Shown here piece by piece: positions 1 to 8,572 of a stretch of DNA of 64,000 bases (position 1 is the stretch's first letter; the number at the start of each line of letters is the position of its first letter). The DNA lies in contig CAWIMQ010000001.1 of assembly GCA_963837265.1 (NCBI GenBank), forward strand, positions 620,001-684,000. Reading direction: 5' to 3'. The notes beneath the pieces are model-generated. The model saw only the letters and a list, made by a program, of their open reading frames with translations, made no database searches and was not told the DNA's origin. This DNA is from DATBLE01 sp963837265 (GTDB lineage: Bacteria; Actinomycetota; Thermoleophilia; Gaiellales; Gaiellaceae). The position numbers and the translations under genes were made by a program.

Positions 1-40
1 CGATCCCGGCCGACGATGTCGGCCGAGGCCGGGGCGCCGA

Positions 41-97
41 GCAGGGCCGGCCGCTGGAGCGCGGCCCAGCAGGGGCCGGCCGCCGGAGCGCGGCCCA
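41..97. repeat. Short GC-rich tandem direct repeat
   Basis: Two back-to-back copies of a 28-29 base unit lie at 41-68 and 69-97. They differ by one substitution and by one extra G in a GGG/GGGG run. No gene could be assigned to bases 1-164, which lie beyond the stop of the ftsH-like gene. They may be noncoding or the end of a frame that continues outside the window. Confidence 0.6.
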
Positions 98-164
98 TTC
101 CGGTCGCAGCCCGTCCGCAACCCTCGGGCTGCTGGAGGGGGAGCCGCTTCCCGTCCGGGTCGCG

Positions 165-2136
165 TCACCCGGCTTCGCCGGCCGGTTGGGCCGACCGGGC
201 GGCGGCGGCGAGGCCGGCGCCCGTGTCGGCGGCCGGCGCCTCGATTCCGGCCGCCGCGTAGGCGGCGTCCTGGTCGAGCGTCTCGTGGTCGAGCAGCGCC
301 CGGGCGAGCCGGTCGAGCCGGTCGCGGTTGGCGGTCAGGAGCCGCGTCACCTCCTCGTGCGCGCCGGCGACGAGCGTGCGGACCTCCTCGTCGATCAGGC
401 GCTGCGTCTCCTCGGACACCTCGGGGGGCCGGGGCAGCCCGTCCTGGGGAAGCACGGTGACCGTGCCGATCGTCGGGCTCATGCCCCAGCGGCCGACCAT
501 CTGGCGGGCGATCCGGGTGAGCTGCTGGAAGTCCGACTCCGCGCCGGTGGTGAGGTCGCCGAAGACGATCTCCTCCGCCGACCGGCCGCCGAGCGCGACC
601 TTGATCTTGGCGCGCAGCTCGCGGTCCGAGTGGTTGAAGCGGTCGGTGTCGGGAGCCGAGAACGTGACGCCGAGCGACTGGCCGCGCGGGATGATCGAGA
701 TCTTGCGGACTGGGTCGGCGCCGTCGGTGAGCATGCCGACGATCGCGTGACCGCCTTCGTCGTAGGCGGTGCGACGGCGGTCGTCGACCGTCATCATCAC
801 CTGCCGCTCCGTGCCGAGGACGATCTTCTCGAGCGCGTCGGTGAAGTCCGCCTCGGTGACCCGCTCGTGGCTTCGCCGGGCGGCGAGCAACGCCGCCTCG
901 TTGACGAGGTTGGCCAGGTCGGCGCCGACCATCCCGGGAGTCGACGACGCGATCCGGCTCAGGTCGACGTCGGGAGCGAGCGGAACGCTCTTCGTGTGCA
1001 CCTCGAGGATCCTCTGGCGGCCGTTCCGGTCGGGGGGCTGCACCGTGACCCGGCGGTCGAAGCGGCCCGGCCGCAGGAGAGCCGGGTCGAGCACGTCCGG
1101 CCGGTTGGTCGCGCCGATCACGATCACCTTCGTCGACGAGTCGAACCCGTCCATCTCGGTCAGGATCTGGTTCAGGGTCTGCTCACGCTCGTCGTTGCCG
1201 CCGCTGAAACCGGCGACCCCGGAGGTGCGGGAGCGTCCGACGGCGTCGAGCTCGTCGATGAAGATGATCGCCGGCGCCGCCTCCTTCGCCTGCTTGAAGA
1301 GGTCGCGGACGCGGGCGGCGCCGACGCCGACGATCGCCTCGACGAACTCCGACGCGGCCATCGAGAAGAACGGCGCGCCCGCCTCGCCCGCGACCGCCCG
1401 CGCCAGCAGCGTCTTCCCCGTTCCGGGCGGGCCGGACAGAAGCACGCCGTGCGGGATGCGTCCGCCCAGCCGCACGTACTTGTCCGGGTGGCGCAGGAAG
1501 TCGACGACCTCCGAGAGCTCCTCCTTCGCCTCTTCGATCCCGGCCACGTCCGCAAAGGTCACGCGATCGCCGGACGGCTGGTACCGGCGGGCCGACGCTC
1601 TGCCGAACCCGCCGAGCATGTTCTGGACGCTGCCGGCGCGGCGCATCAGCCAGAACAGGAGGCCGACGAAGAGGATCGTCGGGCCGAAGCCGAGGAGCAG
1701 GCCGACCCACCAGGAGCTGCCGGTGTCGAGCGGCTGCGCGTTGACGACCACTCCCTTGCTCTGGAGCAGCTGCGAGAGCGCCTTCGTGTCCGCGAACGAC
1801 GGGATCTCGGTCTTGAACTTCGTCGTCTGCTTCGACCCCTTGTAGCTCTCCGGTTGCGAGAACGTCCCCTGGATCGCCGTCCCCTTCGACGTGATCGCGA
1901 CCACCTTCCCGGCGCGCACCTGCTGCAGGAAGAAGGGCGAGTACGGGACCCGGATCCGCGTCTGCGCCTGCGTCGCCCGCGAGCCGGCCCAGTAGTTGAT
2001 CGCCAGCAGCCCGGCGAGCAGGGCGAGCCACCAGAGGAGGCGCGGCCGCCGCCGCGGAGGCGGAGCCTTCGGCGGGCCATCCCCGCCGCCGGGCTCCTTC
2101 GGCGGCTCGGGACCGTGCCGGCTTCGCGGCCGTCAA
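165..2136 (-). CDS. ftsH: FtsH-like AAA+ membrane protein with altered protease and pore motifs
   Basis: Homolog of the membrane-anchored ATP-dependent zinc metalloprotease FtsH. Counting from the GTG codon at 1919, a second membrane segment lies near 70-92, Walker A GPPGTGKT at 163-170, Walker B IIFIDELD near 218-225, and the arginine-finger region LRPGRFDRR follows. The zinc motif reads DEGGH (387-391, codon GAC at 759-761) instead of HEXXH, and the pore loop reads VEAIVG instead of VEMFVG, so proteolysis and substrate threading are doubtful. The third zinc ligand, Asp in ESDF, is kept. The first membrane helix (LLWWLALLAGLLAINYW) is encoded upstream of 1919 but has no in-frame start. A TTG at 2136 with a strong GGGAGG seven bases upstream is one frame off, so one extra base is likely between about 2081 and 2120. 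It is last in an operon with the sigma factor gene. Confidence 0.85.
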
Positions 2137-2199
2137 CGGCTCGCCTCCCTTTCGTCGACGATCGTGGACCTCGCTCCCGGGAGCGTGCGCCCGGGAGCC

Positions 2200-3135
2200 C
2201 TACGCCGCGTCGGCGAGCTCGTCGGCGCCGGCCGGCACGATGGTCTCGAGCTCGGCGGCGAGCCGGTCGAAGGCCTGCCGCTCGACCTGGCGGACTCGCT
2301 CGCGGGTGAGCCCGAGCTCGCGACCGATCGCCTCGAGCGCCATCGGCTCTCCTTCGAAGCCGAAGCGCATCTCGACGACCCTCCGCTCGCGCTCGGGCAG
2401 CTTGGCCAGCGCCAGGCGAACCGTGCGGCCGCGCAGCGAGTTGTCGGCGGCCGTCTCGGGATCGATCGACTCCGGGTCGGCGAAGAGCTCGCCCAGCTCG
2501 GCCCCGCCGTCCCCGACCCGGGTGTTCAGCGAGACCGATGCCTCGACCGCCTCGAGCGCCTCGCGGGCGTGCTGAGGCGACATCCCGGCGGCCCGGGCCA
2601 GCTCCGCCAGCGTCGGCTCGCGCCCGTGCTCGATCTCGAGCTGCCGGCGGACACGCGCGAGCCTGGTGCGCCGCTCGTCGACGTGAACGGGGATGCGGAT
2701 CGTCTTCGCCTGGTTGGCGACCGCGCGCTGGCAGGCCTGGCGGATCCACCAGGTCGCGTACGTGGAGAACTTGAAGCCCTTGCGCCAGTCGAACTTCTCC
2801 GCGGCGCGGTCGAGGCCGATCACGCCATCCTGCACCAGGTCGCCGAGCGGAACGCCGTGACCGGCGTAGCGGCGAGCGATGTGGATCACGAGCCGCAGGT
2901 TCGAGTTGATCATCCGCTCTTTCGCCTGCCGGTCTCCTCGCTCGATCTTCTTCGCGAGCTCCGCCTCCTCCGCCGCGGTCAGGAGGGGATACCGGCCGAG
3001 CTGGTTCATGAACAGCGACAGCGAGTCGAGGACGTCCGCCTCGGCGCGGTCGAGCGAGACGTCCGGCTCCTGCTCCTCGTCGTCGATGGTCGAGAACACG
3101 TCTGCTGTTTCCATCAATGCTTCGCTCTCCTTCAA
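2200..3135 (-). CDS. RNA polymerase sigma-70 family factor (RpoD/SigA-like, group 2)
   Basis: A 311-residue primary-like sigma factor that directs RNA polymerase to -10/-35 promoters. Region 1.2 (LFMNQLGRYPLLT) lies near 42-54, region 2 follows with NLRLVIHIARRY and the -10-recognising YATWWIRQA, and region 4 ends with a helix-turn-helix (LGLTRERVRQVERQA). Region 1.1 is missing, as is usual for alternative group 2 factors. The TTG start at 3135 has AGGAG seven bases upstream. An ATG seven codons inside is a possible alternative. The start region contains a short tandem duplication of GAGCGAAGCATTGA. It begins 10 bases after rpmE and probably shares its transcript. Confidence 0.9.
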   Translation of the reverse strand: MKESEALMETADVFSTIDDEEQEPDVSLDRAEADVLDSLSLFMNQLGRYPLLTAAEEAELAKKIERGDRQAKERMINSNLRLVIHIARRYAGHGVPLGDLVQDGVIGLDRAAEKFDWRKGFKFSTYATWWIRQACQRAVANQAKTIRIPVHVDERRTRLARVRRQLEIEHGREPTLAELARAAGMSPQHAREALEAVEASVSLNTRVGDGGAELGELFADPESIDPETAADNSLRGRTVRLALAKLPERERRVVEMRFGFEGEPMALEAIGRELGLTRERVRQVERQAFDRLAAELETIVPAGADELADAA

Positions 3136-3145
3136 TGCTTCGCTC

Positions 3146-3352
3146 CTATCGGGTCCGAGTGCGTGCGCGGCGCCGCTCGAAGCGCTCGATGCGGTCGCCG
3201 CTCCGGGCCGTGCGCTCCGCTCCGGTGTAGGCCGGGTGGCACTTCGAGCACACGTCGACCGTGATCTCGCTTCGCGTCGAGCGGGTCGTGAAGGCCTCGC
3301 CGCAGGAGGCGCAGCGCACGGTTGCGATCACGCGGGTCGGGTGAACGGTCAC
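3146..3352 (-). CDS. rpmE: Ribosomal protein bL31, zinc-binding type
   Basis: A 68-residue large-subunit ribosomal protein. The sequence shows the L31 pattern with two Cys pairs for zinc (CASC near 14-17 and CSKC near 35-38), followed by HPAYTG and DRIERFERR. The GTG start at 3352 is chosen because GGAG lies six bases upstream and it gives the normal family length. It is the first gene of a minus-strand group with the sigma factor and the ftsH-like gene. This is an unusual company for L31 and may link ribosomal zinc status to an alternative sigma factor, which is inference. Confidence 0.92.
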   Translation of the reverse strand: MTVHPTRVIATVRCASCGEAFTTRSTRSEITVDVCSKCHPAYTGAERTARSGDRIERFERRRARTRTR

Positions 3353-3540
3353 GTCTCTCTCCTTCGTCCGGATCGGGCGCCCGAACGCGGTCGCATCGGA
3401 GAGGCGGCATCGCCTGGCCCCTACGCGCCCGGGCGTACTTCTTTCAACGCGGCCGTCGGCCGGGATATTCCCGCAGGCACGAACGGCCCGCCGGCGATCC
3501 TGTGTCTGCGTCGCGGGCACGGCCCGCAGCGAGCCGCGGC

Positions 3541-3672
3541 GGGCGCCGGATGGAAGCCCCGGCCATCGTCGACGCCGAGCCGGCTGAGAAGGTCGCGTGT
3601 CCGCACGTCGGTGACGCCCTCGGCGATCGTCTGGTAGCCGAAGCCGCGCGCCAGCCGTCCGATCGCCTCCAA
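3541..3672 (-). pseudogene. EAL-domain remnant (c-di-GMP phosphodiesterase fragment)
   Basis: A 44-codon stretch reads like the C-terminal part of an EAL domain: LARGFGYQTIAEGV, then RDLLSRLGVDDGRGF. These match the family's conserved IAEGVE and LGCDYAQGY blocks. The flanking sequence in the same frame is low-quality Arg/Pro-rich translation with no EAL, GGDEF or other domain, so only a fragment remains. The rest of 3353-4117 contains a repeat array and no other recognisable gene. Confidence 0.5.
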
Positions 3673-3840
3673 AGGCCTCGTCGGCGACCCGCGTGCCCTG
3701 TTCCTGCTGCCCGCCTGCAGCAGCCGGCAGTCGTGTGCGGGGCACGGGGTGCCGTCGGCGTGTTGCGGTGGACGGCGTTCACGCTCGGCAGACGGCCGCC
3801 GCGCGGACCGACCTCCCGGGCCACGCATTCGCCACCGAAT

Positions 3841-3980
3841 CGTCACACCTCGAGTGCCAGGCACCGGCTGGGGACGAAAGGTTCGCTTCTTGTCACACCT
3901 CGAGTGCCAGGCACCGGCTGTGGACGAAAGGTTCGCGTCTTGTCACACCTCGAGTGCCAGGCACTGGTTGTGGACGACTG
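3841..3980. repeat. REP-like repeat array A, three copies, exact 50-base period
   Basis: Three copies begin at 3841, 3891 and 3941. Each starts GTCACACCTCGAGTGCCAGG and contains the palindrome GTGCCAGGCAC (GTGCCAGGCACT in the third). The downstream half (GTGGACGAAAGGTTCGC) is also conserved in the first two copies, so the whole 50-base unit repeats rather than a repeat plus unique spacers. The same family occurs in array B at 38134-38270 beside a RAYT transposase gene. Confidence 0.85.
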
Positions 3981-4117
3981 CTCCGAGGGCGTCGTTGCCG
4001 GACGCCGGTCGGCCGGCGCTCGTGCGGTGACCGGCGCGCTCGGAGGCGCGGCCCTGCCGCTTCTACCCGAGGTGTGCCGTCCCCGCGGGCGGGGGCCGGT
4101 CGGGGCTCCGTCCTGGA

Positions 4118-4640
4118 TCAGGCACGGCCGAGGAGCGCTCGCGCCTCACGGAGGAGCGTGGCGGTGCCGAGCGCCTCGCGGGCCGCTTCGACCAGCAGCG
4201 TCGTGCTGTCGCGCTGGACCGCGCGGGTGAATACGTTCGAGGCGCGCTCCAGGCGCGTGCACGCGGCGTGGAGCCGGTCACGAGCCTCGTCCAGCCGCGG
4301 CGACGGCTCGCCGAGCTGGAGCAGCAGCTCGCCGCAGCCGCCGAGGTAGGTGTAGCCGAGCAGCGCCTCGTACAGCGTCGAGGTGTTCCCGAGCGTGACC
4401 CGGCCGACCCCGGCGTCGGTGACCCGCGCGAGCGCCTCGGCCAGGCCGTCGAGGAGCTCCGAAGCGCCGCTCGCCCATGCCCGCCCGCCGACGGTGGGGG
4501 GAGCGGGAGCACCCGCCCCCGTTCCGCAACCGCCGAGGGCGAGCGCCGCCAGGGCGAGCGCGAGTGCCCGCGTCGGGCGAGGCTGACCCCGAGGCCCCGG
4601 ACCAGAGGTTCGCCGACCCGGTGGCGCTTTCGTCCGCCAC
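4118..4640 (-). CDS. Putative lipoprotein, start unresolved (apparent frameshift)
   Basis: Below about 4590 the frame encodes a lipoprotein signal (RALALALAALALGGC, lipobox LGGC) followed by a soluble region rich in Leu, Ala and Glu (GNTSTLYEALLGYTYLGGC, LDEARDRLHAA) and a TGA stop at 4118-4120. No function was recognised. The frame has no ATG, GTG or TTG between an upstream stop at 4706-4708 and the signal peptide. A GTG at 4640 is one frame off. Removing one base from a CCCC run (plus strand 4587-4590 or 4595-4598) would join them. It lies in a gene-poor region between two gene remnants and may itself be decaying. Confidence 0.5.
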
Positions 4641-4838
4641 GCCCGGGAACTTTTCGGCTTCAGCCTTGCGGCGGTCCCCGTACAGCCTCCGGGCGAGGTT
4701 TCGACCTAGTCGCGCTCCGTGGTCGGCGCACCGGCGAGACTAGACAGAACCACCCTCCCGGGCAAGGGCCTGCCGTACACGCCGGTCGCTCTTTGCGGGG
4801 AAATCAGGGCGGCGGCGACGTGCGTTCGCGCCCCGGCC

Positions 4839-5250
4839 TCACCGGCGACCGAAGTCGTCCTGGAGGCGGACGATCTCGTCCTCGTCCGGCGGGCGTGCCG
4901 AATCCGTGTGCTGCCAGCTGGTCCCCTCCAGCAGCGGCACGACGAGGCCCTCGCAGGTGCCGGGCGGCACCGTCGAGCGCACGACCACCGTCTGAAACCC
5001 GTCGGTCTCGCGTGGCGCCCTGCCGACTGCGCGCGTCCCCTCGAGCAGCGCGTCGAGCTGCCAGCGGTAGCCGTCGTTCGGCGTCGGCGGGGTGAGGAAG
5101 ATCAGACTCGGCGCTCCCGCCAGGCGAAGCTCGTCGCTCGCCTCGAAGCCCTGGTCGCGGAGCGCGGTCGATGCGCCGTGGGTCGACGTCGACGAACGAG
5201 ACCTGATGGCCGTGACGCACGAAGCCGACGCCGGTCGCGGTTCCCACCAC
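4839..5250 (-). pseudogene. UDP-glucose/GDP-mannose dehydrogenase family, truncated and frameshifted
   Basis: Two frames together spell the N-terminal NAD-binding part of a nucleotide-sugar dehydrogenase: VVGTATGVGFVRHGHQVSF and VDVDPRRID in one frame, then ALRDQGFEASDELRLAG, FLTPPTP and VVVRSTVPPGT in another. The join at about 5165 needs removal of one base. After PGTCEGLVVPLLE the similarity ends abruptly and a stop follows at 4839, so the catalytic and UDP-binding domains are gone. The beginning also looks damaged near 5250. Bases 5251-5704 upstream hold nothing I can support as a gene. Confidence 0.6.
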
Positions 5251-5704
5251 GCCCGCGCGACCGTGACTCTGGGCGTCCTTCTCTCCTTCTCCTGTCGTAG
5301 ACCCCCGCCCGGCCCGCCGCCGGAAGCCGCGACGCCGCTCCAGTCGCCTGCGTCGGCTCCCGACCGCACTGCTTCCCGACCGCGCCCGCGCGGAACGTTC
5401 GGAGGGGTGTCACCGCAGCCACGGGGTCCCGACCCGCCTTCCGGAAGCTCGTCGCCGGAAGACGAAGACTGCGGGGGCGGGCCGGCAGCATCGCAAGCCT
5501 CTCCCGGCCTGCCCGCCCTCGCTCTCTGCCTCGGCCTCCCATGATTCTCCTCCACGGAAGGAGCGGCATCCCTCTTTTGGGGGATCCGACGAGGTCGGAG
5601 ACGCGGGCGCGCGACCGCCCGGCTACGGCGGTACGTCGGCCGCCGGCCACAGCTGCGACATCGTCACGATCTCAGGACCGCCAGTGACGGTCCGGCTTGC
5701 GGCT

Positions 5705-5986
5705 TCAGGCCTGCCCGACGCCGTCCTCGTCGACCACGCCACGGTCCTCGGGACGATTGCCGTAGGCGTAGGGGTGGCGAAACGCCTCGAGCGCGTCGGC
5801 CGGATCCACGTCGATCCGGAAGGTGTCGCCCGTGCGCGCGTCCACCACCGCGACGAGCACGCGCTCCGTGTCCGGCTCCCAGAGCAGCGTGACCTCGATG
5901 CCGTCGCCGCTCCGAGAGTCCAGCTCGCGGACCGGGTCGTCCAGGAACGTCGTCTCTGCCCGAGCCTTGCCGGCGAGGACCGTCAT
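5705..5986 (-). CDS. Small conserved-looking protein of unknown function (93 aa)
   Basis: A 93-residue acidic soluble protein without signal peptide, membrane segment or recognised domain. The central part (VTLLWEPDTERVLVAVVDA and GDTFRIDVDPADALEAF) alternates hydrophobic residues like a small beta sheet, followed by HPYAYGNRP. ATG at 5986 is chosen for the GGAGGAGG just upstream. An in-frame ATG at 6028 overlaps the MFS stop codon (TGATG) and would add 14 residues by coupled translation. It is the last gene behind the exporter, and its role is unknown. Confidence 0.7.
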   Translation of the reverse strand: MTVLAGKARAETTFLDDPVRELDSRSGDGIEVTLLWEPDTERVLVAVVDARTGDTFRIDVDPADALEAFRHPYAYGNRPEDRGVVDEDGVGQA

Positions 5987-6027
5987 CTCAGCCTCCTCCG
6001 TCGCCTGTTGGTCACGCCCGCGGGTCA

Positions 6028-7497
6028 TCAGGCGGCCGCCTCCAGGGCCACCTCGTCCAGCTCGACGCCGCGCTCCGCGAAGGAGGGCTTCGACTCGACG
6101 AGCAGGGCCGCGCCGAGCGCAGCGAGCGCCGCGACGGCCGCGAGCACGTAGAACGCGATGCCGAAGCCGTGCGTGAGCGCGGCCCCACCGGTGTGCGCCG
6201 CTCCGGGATGGACGTCGAGGTACCGGCCGGTGTAGGTGGCGGCGATCGTGGTCGCGGCCGCGACGCCGATCGCACCGCCGACCTGCTGGCTGGTGTTGAT
6301 CAGCCCGGAGGCGACCCCGGCGTCCGCGTGGCGCACCCCGGCGAGCGCGCCGATCGTCATCGGGACGAACGCGAACCCCATCCCGATCCCGGTCAGCAGG
6401 AACGCCGGGAAGAGATCCCAGAAGTAGTGCCCCTCCACCGGCAGGCGGGCGTAGAGGACGAGGCCGGCGGCGGCGAGCGCGAGGCCGGCGGGGAGCACGC
6501 GGCGGATGCCGACCCGTAGCGCGAGCGCCTGCGACACGTTGGCGAACACGATCACCGCGAGCGTCAGGGCGACGTAGGCAACGCCGGTCTGGATGGCCGA
6601 GTAGTGGAGCACCTGCTGCATGTACAGGGTGAGAAGGAAGAACTGCGAGAAGACGGCGCCGCCCAGCAGCAGCCCCGCGAGGTTCGAGCCCGAGAGCGTG
6701 CGGAGCCGGAACATCCTCATCGGCAGGAGCGGCGCCGCCGAGCGCAGCTCGATCCCGACGAAGGCGGCGACGAGCGCTGCGGACGCCGCGAGCAGCCCGA
6801 TCGTCTCCGCCGTCGCCCAGCCGTGCTGCACGGCGCGGGTCATCGCGTAGACGAGCAGCATCAGGCCGCCGGTGATCGAGGCGGCGCCCGGGAGGTCGAA
6901 GTTCCTGTGCTCGACCTCGGCGCGGCTCTCGTGCACGATCCTCGGCGCGAGGGCGAGCACGGCCGCGCCGACCGGCACGTTGATGAAGAAGATCCACGAC
7001 CAGCTGAGCGCGCTCGTCAGCGCACCGCCGAGGAGCACGCCGGCGGCTCCGCCGCTACCGGAAACGGCGCCCCAGATCCCCAGGGCGAGGTTTCGGTCCC
7101 TGCCCTCGGCGAACGTGGTGGTCAGGATCGAGAGGGCGGCCGGCGAGACGAGCGCCGCGCCGAGGCCCTGCAGCGCGCGAAAGCCGATCAGCGATCCCTC
7201 GGACCACGCCAGGCCGTCGAGGAGCGAGCTGACCGTGAAGAGGGCCAGCCCCGCCATGAACAGCCGGCGGCGGCCGAGCAGGTCGGCCATCCGCCCGCCG
7301 AGCAGGAGCACGCCGCCGAACAGGATCGAGTAGGCGGTCACCACCCATTGCAGGCTCTCCTGGCTGAAGTGGAGGTCGGTCTTGATCGTCGGCAGGGCGA
7401 CGTTCACGATCGCCACGTCCAGCACGACCATGAACTGGGCGGTGACGATCACCGCCAGCGCCAACCAGCGCCGCCTGTCTGTCGCAGCCTCGCTCAT
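6028..7497 (-). CDS. MFS drug:H+ antiporter, DHA2 (EmrB/QacA) type
   Basis: A 489-residue multi-spanning exporter of the 14-helix DHA2 family, which uses proton flow to expel toxic organic compounds. The helix 1 signature LDVAIVNVALP is at 26-36, motif A GGRMADLLGRRR at 67-78, and the antiporter motif C region SGSGGAAGVLLGGAL near 146-160, followed by SWSWIFFINVP. The ATG start at 7497 gives a short cytoplasmic lead before helix 1. It is followed by the 93-residue gene with overlapping codons. The substrate cannot be read from sequence, and no adjacent TetR-type regulator is visible. Confidence 0.9.
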   Translation of the reverse strand: MSEAATDRRRWLALAVIVTAQFMVVLDVAIVNVALPTIKTDLHFSQESLQWVVTAYSILFGGVLLLGGRMADLLGRRRLFMAGLALFTVSSLLDGLAWSEGSLIGFRALQGLGAALVSPAALSILTTTFAEGRDRNLALGIWGAVSGSGGAAGVLLGGALTSALSWSWIFFINVPVGAAVLALAPRIVHESRAEVEHRNFDLPGAASITGGLMLLVYAMTRAVQHGWATAETIGLLAASAALVAAFVGIELRSAAPLLPMRMFRLRTLSGSNLAGLLLGGAVFSQFFLLTLYMQQVLHYSAIQTGVAYVALTLAVIVFANVSQALALRVGIRRVLPAGLALAAAGLVLYARLPVEGHYFWDLFPAFLLTGIGMGFAFVPMTIGALAGVRHADAGVASGLINTSQQVGGAIGVAAATTIAATYTGRYLDVHPGAAHTGGAALTHGFGIAFYVLAAVAALAALGAALLVESKPSFAERGVELDEVALEAAA

Positions 7498-7519
7498 CAG
7501 GGCTCCTCTCGATCGTGTC

Positions 7520-8308
7520 TCACGCAGACCTCGAGACTGCCCGCCGGGCCGCCGCCGCGCCGTACGGCGGGCAGGCTTTCGCGGGTGCGGCTACCCGAAC
7601 TCCACGCACCCATCCCCGCGCGACCGCGACGCCGGCGAAAGCGACCGCCGCGCCGGCGAGCGCGTCGACGAGGAAGTGGTTCCCGGTGGCGACGATCACG
7701 AGCAGGACGAGCGCCGGATAGGCGCCGCCGAGCAGGCGCGCCGCCCGGTGCCCGCCGTGGCGGATCACGCTCCAACCGACGATCGACGCGTAGCAGATGT
7801 GCATGCTCGGCACGGCCGCGAACGGGTTGTAGAGCGCGCTGACGAGACCGTGGTTCAGGTCGACGTCGCCGCGCGAGATCGTGTCCGCGATCCCGAGCGC
7901 GGCCAGGCGCGGCGGCGCGGTCGGGAACGCGACGTAGCCGACGAGGGCGAGCGCGCTCGCGACCAGGAGCGCCGTCCGCACGAGCGCGAACGCGGCCGGC
8001 CGGCGCCGGTGCAGCCAGAGCAGGTAGCCCCCGGTCACGGCGAGGTGGAGGGTGAGGTAGAGGACGCCCAGCGTCCCGACGACCCCGGGGAGCGCGCCGG
8101 CCGCGTGCTGGACGTTGCCCTCGACGAAGATGTGGAGCGAGCGCTCCGCCGAGGCGATCTCCCGGGCGTGGTGCACGGCCGTCGCGGGGTCGCCGGCGAC
8201 GAGGCCGCGGCTCGTCTCGTAGAGGGCGTAGAGCAGGACGACCAGTGCCGCCTCGGCGACGAGCGAGTGCCGCTCGCCCGGCCAGGCGAGGAGGAAGCGG
8301 CGGGCCAT
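7520..8308 (-). CDS. PAP2-superfamily membrane phosphatase / inositolphosphotransferase-like
   Basis: A 262-residue membrane protein of the PAP2 lipid phosphatase superfamily, of the form that resembles inositol-phosphoceramide synthases. The conserved blocks are PSMH at 167-170 and GNHFLVD with His211 and Asp215, which together form the phosphoryl-transfer site. About six hydrophobic segments are visible. The ATG at 8308 overlaps the stop of the preceding 60-residue gene (ATGA-type coupling). The last ~28 codons (from about 7607) read through a dispersed repeat, giving an Ala/Arg-rich tail unlike the rest of the protein. Confidence 0.85.
   Translation of the reverse strand: MARRFLLAWPGERHSLVAEAALVVLLYALYETSRGLVAGDPATAVHHAREIASAERSLHIFVEGNVQHAAGALPGVVGTLGVLYLTLHLAVTGGYLLWLHRRRPAAFALVRTALLVASALALVGYVAFPTAPPRLAALGIADTISRGDVDLNHGLVSALYNPFAAVPSMHICYASIVGWSVIRHGGHRAARLLGGAYPALVLLVIVATGNHFLVDALAGAAVAFAGVAVARGWVRGVRVAAPAKACPPYGAAAARRAVSRSA
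7561..7603. repeat. Dispersed ~43-base repeat, copy 1
   Basis: Unit TACGGCGGGCAGGCTTTCGC followed by GGGTGCGGCTACCCGAACTC. It contains a hairpin CGGGT-GCGGCT-ACCCG (7582-7597). Related copies lie at 8530-8572, 10011-10050 and, degenerate, near 16601-16631, always at the 3' end of a minus-strand gene. This copy lies inside the coding tail of the PAP2 gene. Confidence 0.8.
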
Positions 8309-8490
8309 CAGGCCGCCCGCTCGCCGGGACGGCCGTCCGGCAGGTCGAGGAGCGCGCGCAGCTGCCGGTCGAGCTCGGCGACCGCCGCCGCCTCCGCCTT
8401 TCCGGCTCTGACCGCGGCCGCGAGCTTCGGCGCGAGGCCCTGGAGGTACCACGCCCTGAGCTCCGAGGATGCGTTGCGCTGGGTCGGCAT
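8308..8490 (-). CDS. Small helical protein of unknown function (60 aa)
   Basis: A 60-residue Ala/Leu-rich, probably alpha-helical protein (SSELRAWYLQGLAPKLAAAV, then ELDRQLRALLDLP) with no membrane segment or recognised domain. The stop codon overlaps the ATG of the PAP2 gene, which argues for a real, translationally coupled gene. The ATG at 8490 has only a weak ribosome binding site. Function unknown. It could be an accessory subunit of the phosphatase or an unrelated leader gene. Confidence 0.55.
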   Translation of the reverse strand: MPTQRNASSELRAWYLQGLAPKLAAAVRAGKAEAAAVAELDRQLRALLDLPDGRPGERAA

Positions 8491-8529
8491 CGTCGCCCGA
8501 AGGGTCGCCCGCGCGGCCGGGCCCGCGCA

Positions 8530-8572
8530 GTACGGCGCTCAGGCTTTCGCGGGTGCGGCTATCCGAACTCCT
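8530..8572. repeat. Dispersed ~43-base repeat, copy 2
   Basis: Second copy of the TACGGCG-n-AGGCTTTCGCGGGTGCGG unit. The hairpin is kept by a compensating wobble (CGGGT pairs with ATCCG). The copy supplies the stop codon and last residues of the FAD oxidoreductase gene (stop TAG at 8559-8561). Confidence 0.8.

Noticed and set aside
186..2309. Long plus-strand open frame opposite the ftsH-like gene
   Set aside because: Arg/Gly/Asp-rich translation with no domain, explained by GC-rich codon bias on the opposite strand of a clear AAA+ gene.
3841..3980. CRISPR array
   Set aside because: Only three units, palindromic, and the would-be spacers are themselves near identical. The same unit recurs at 38134. 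No cas genes are present.
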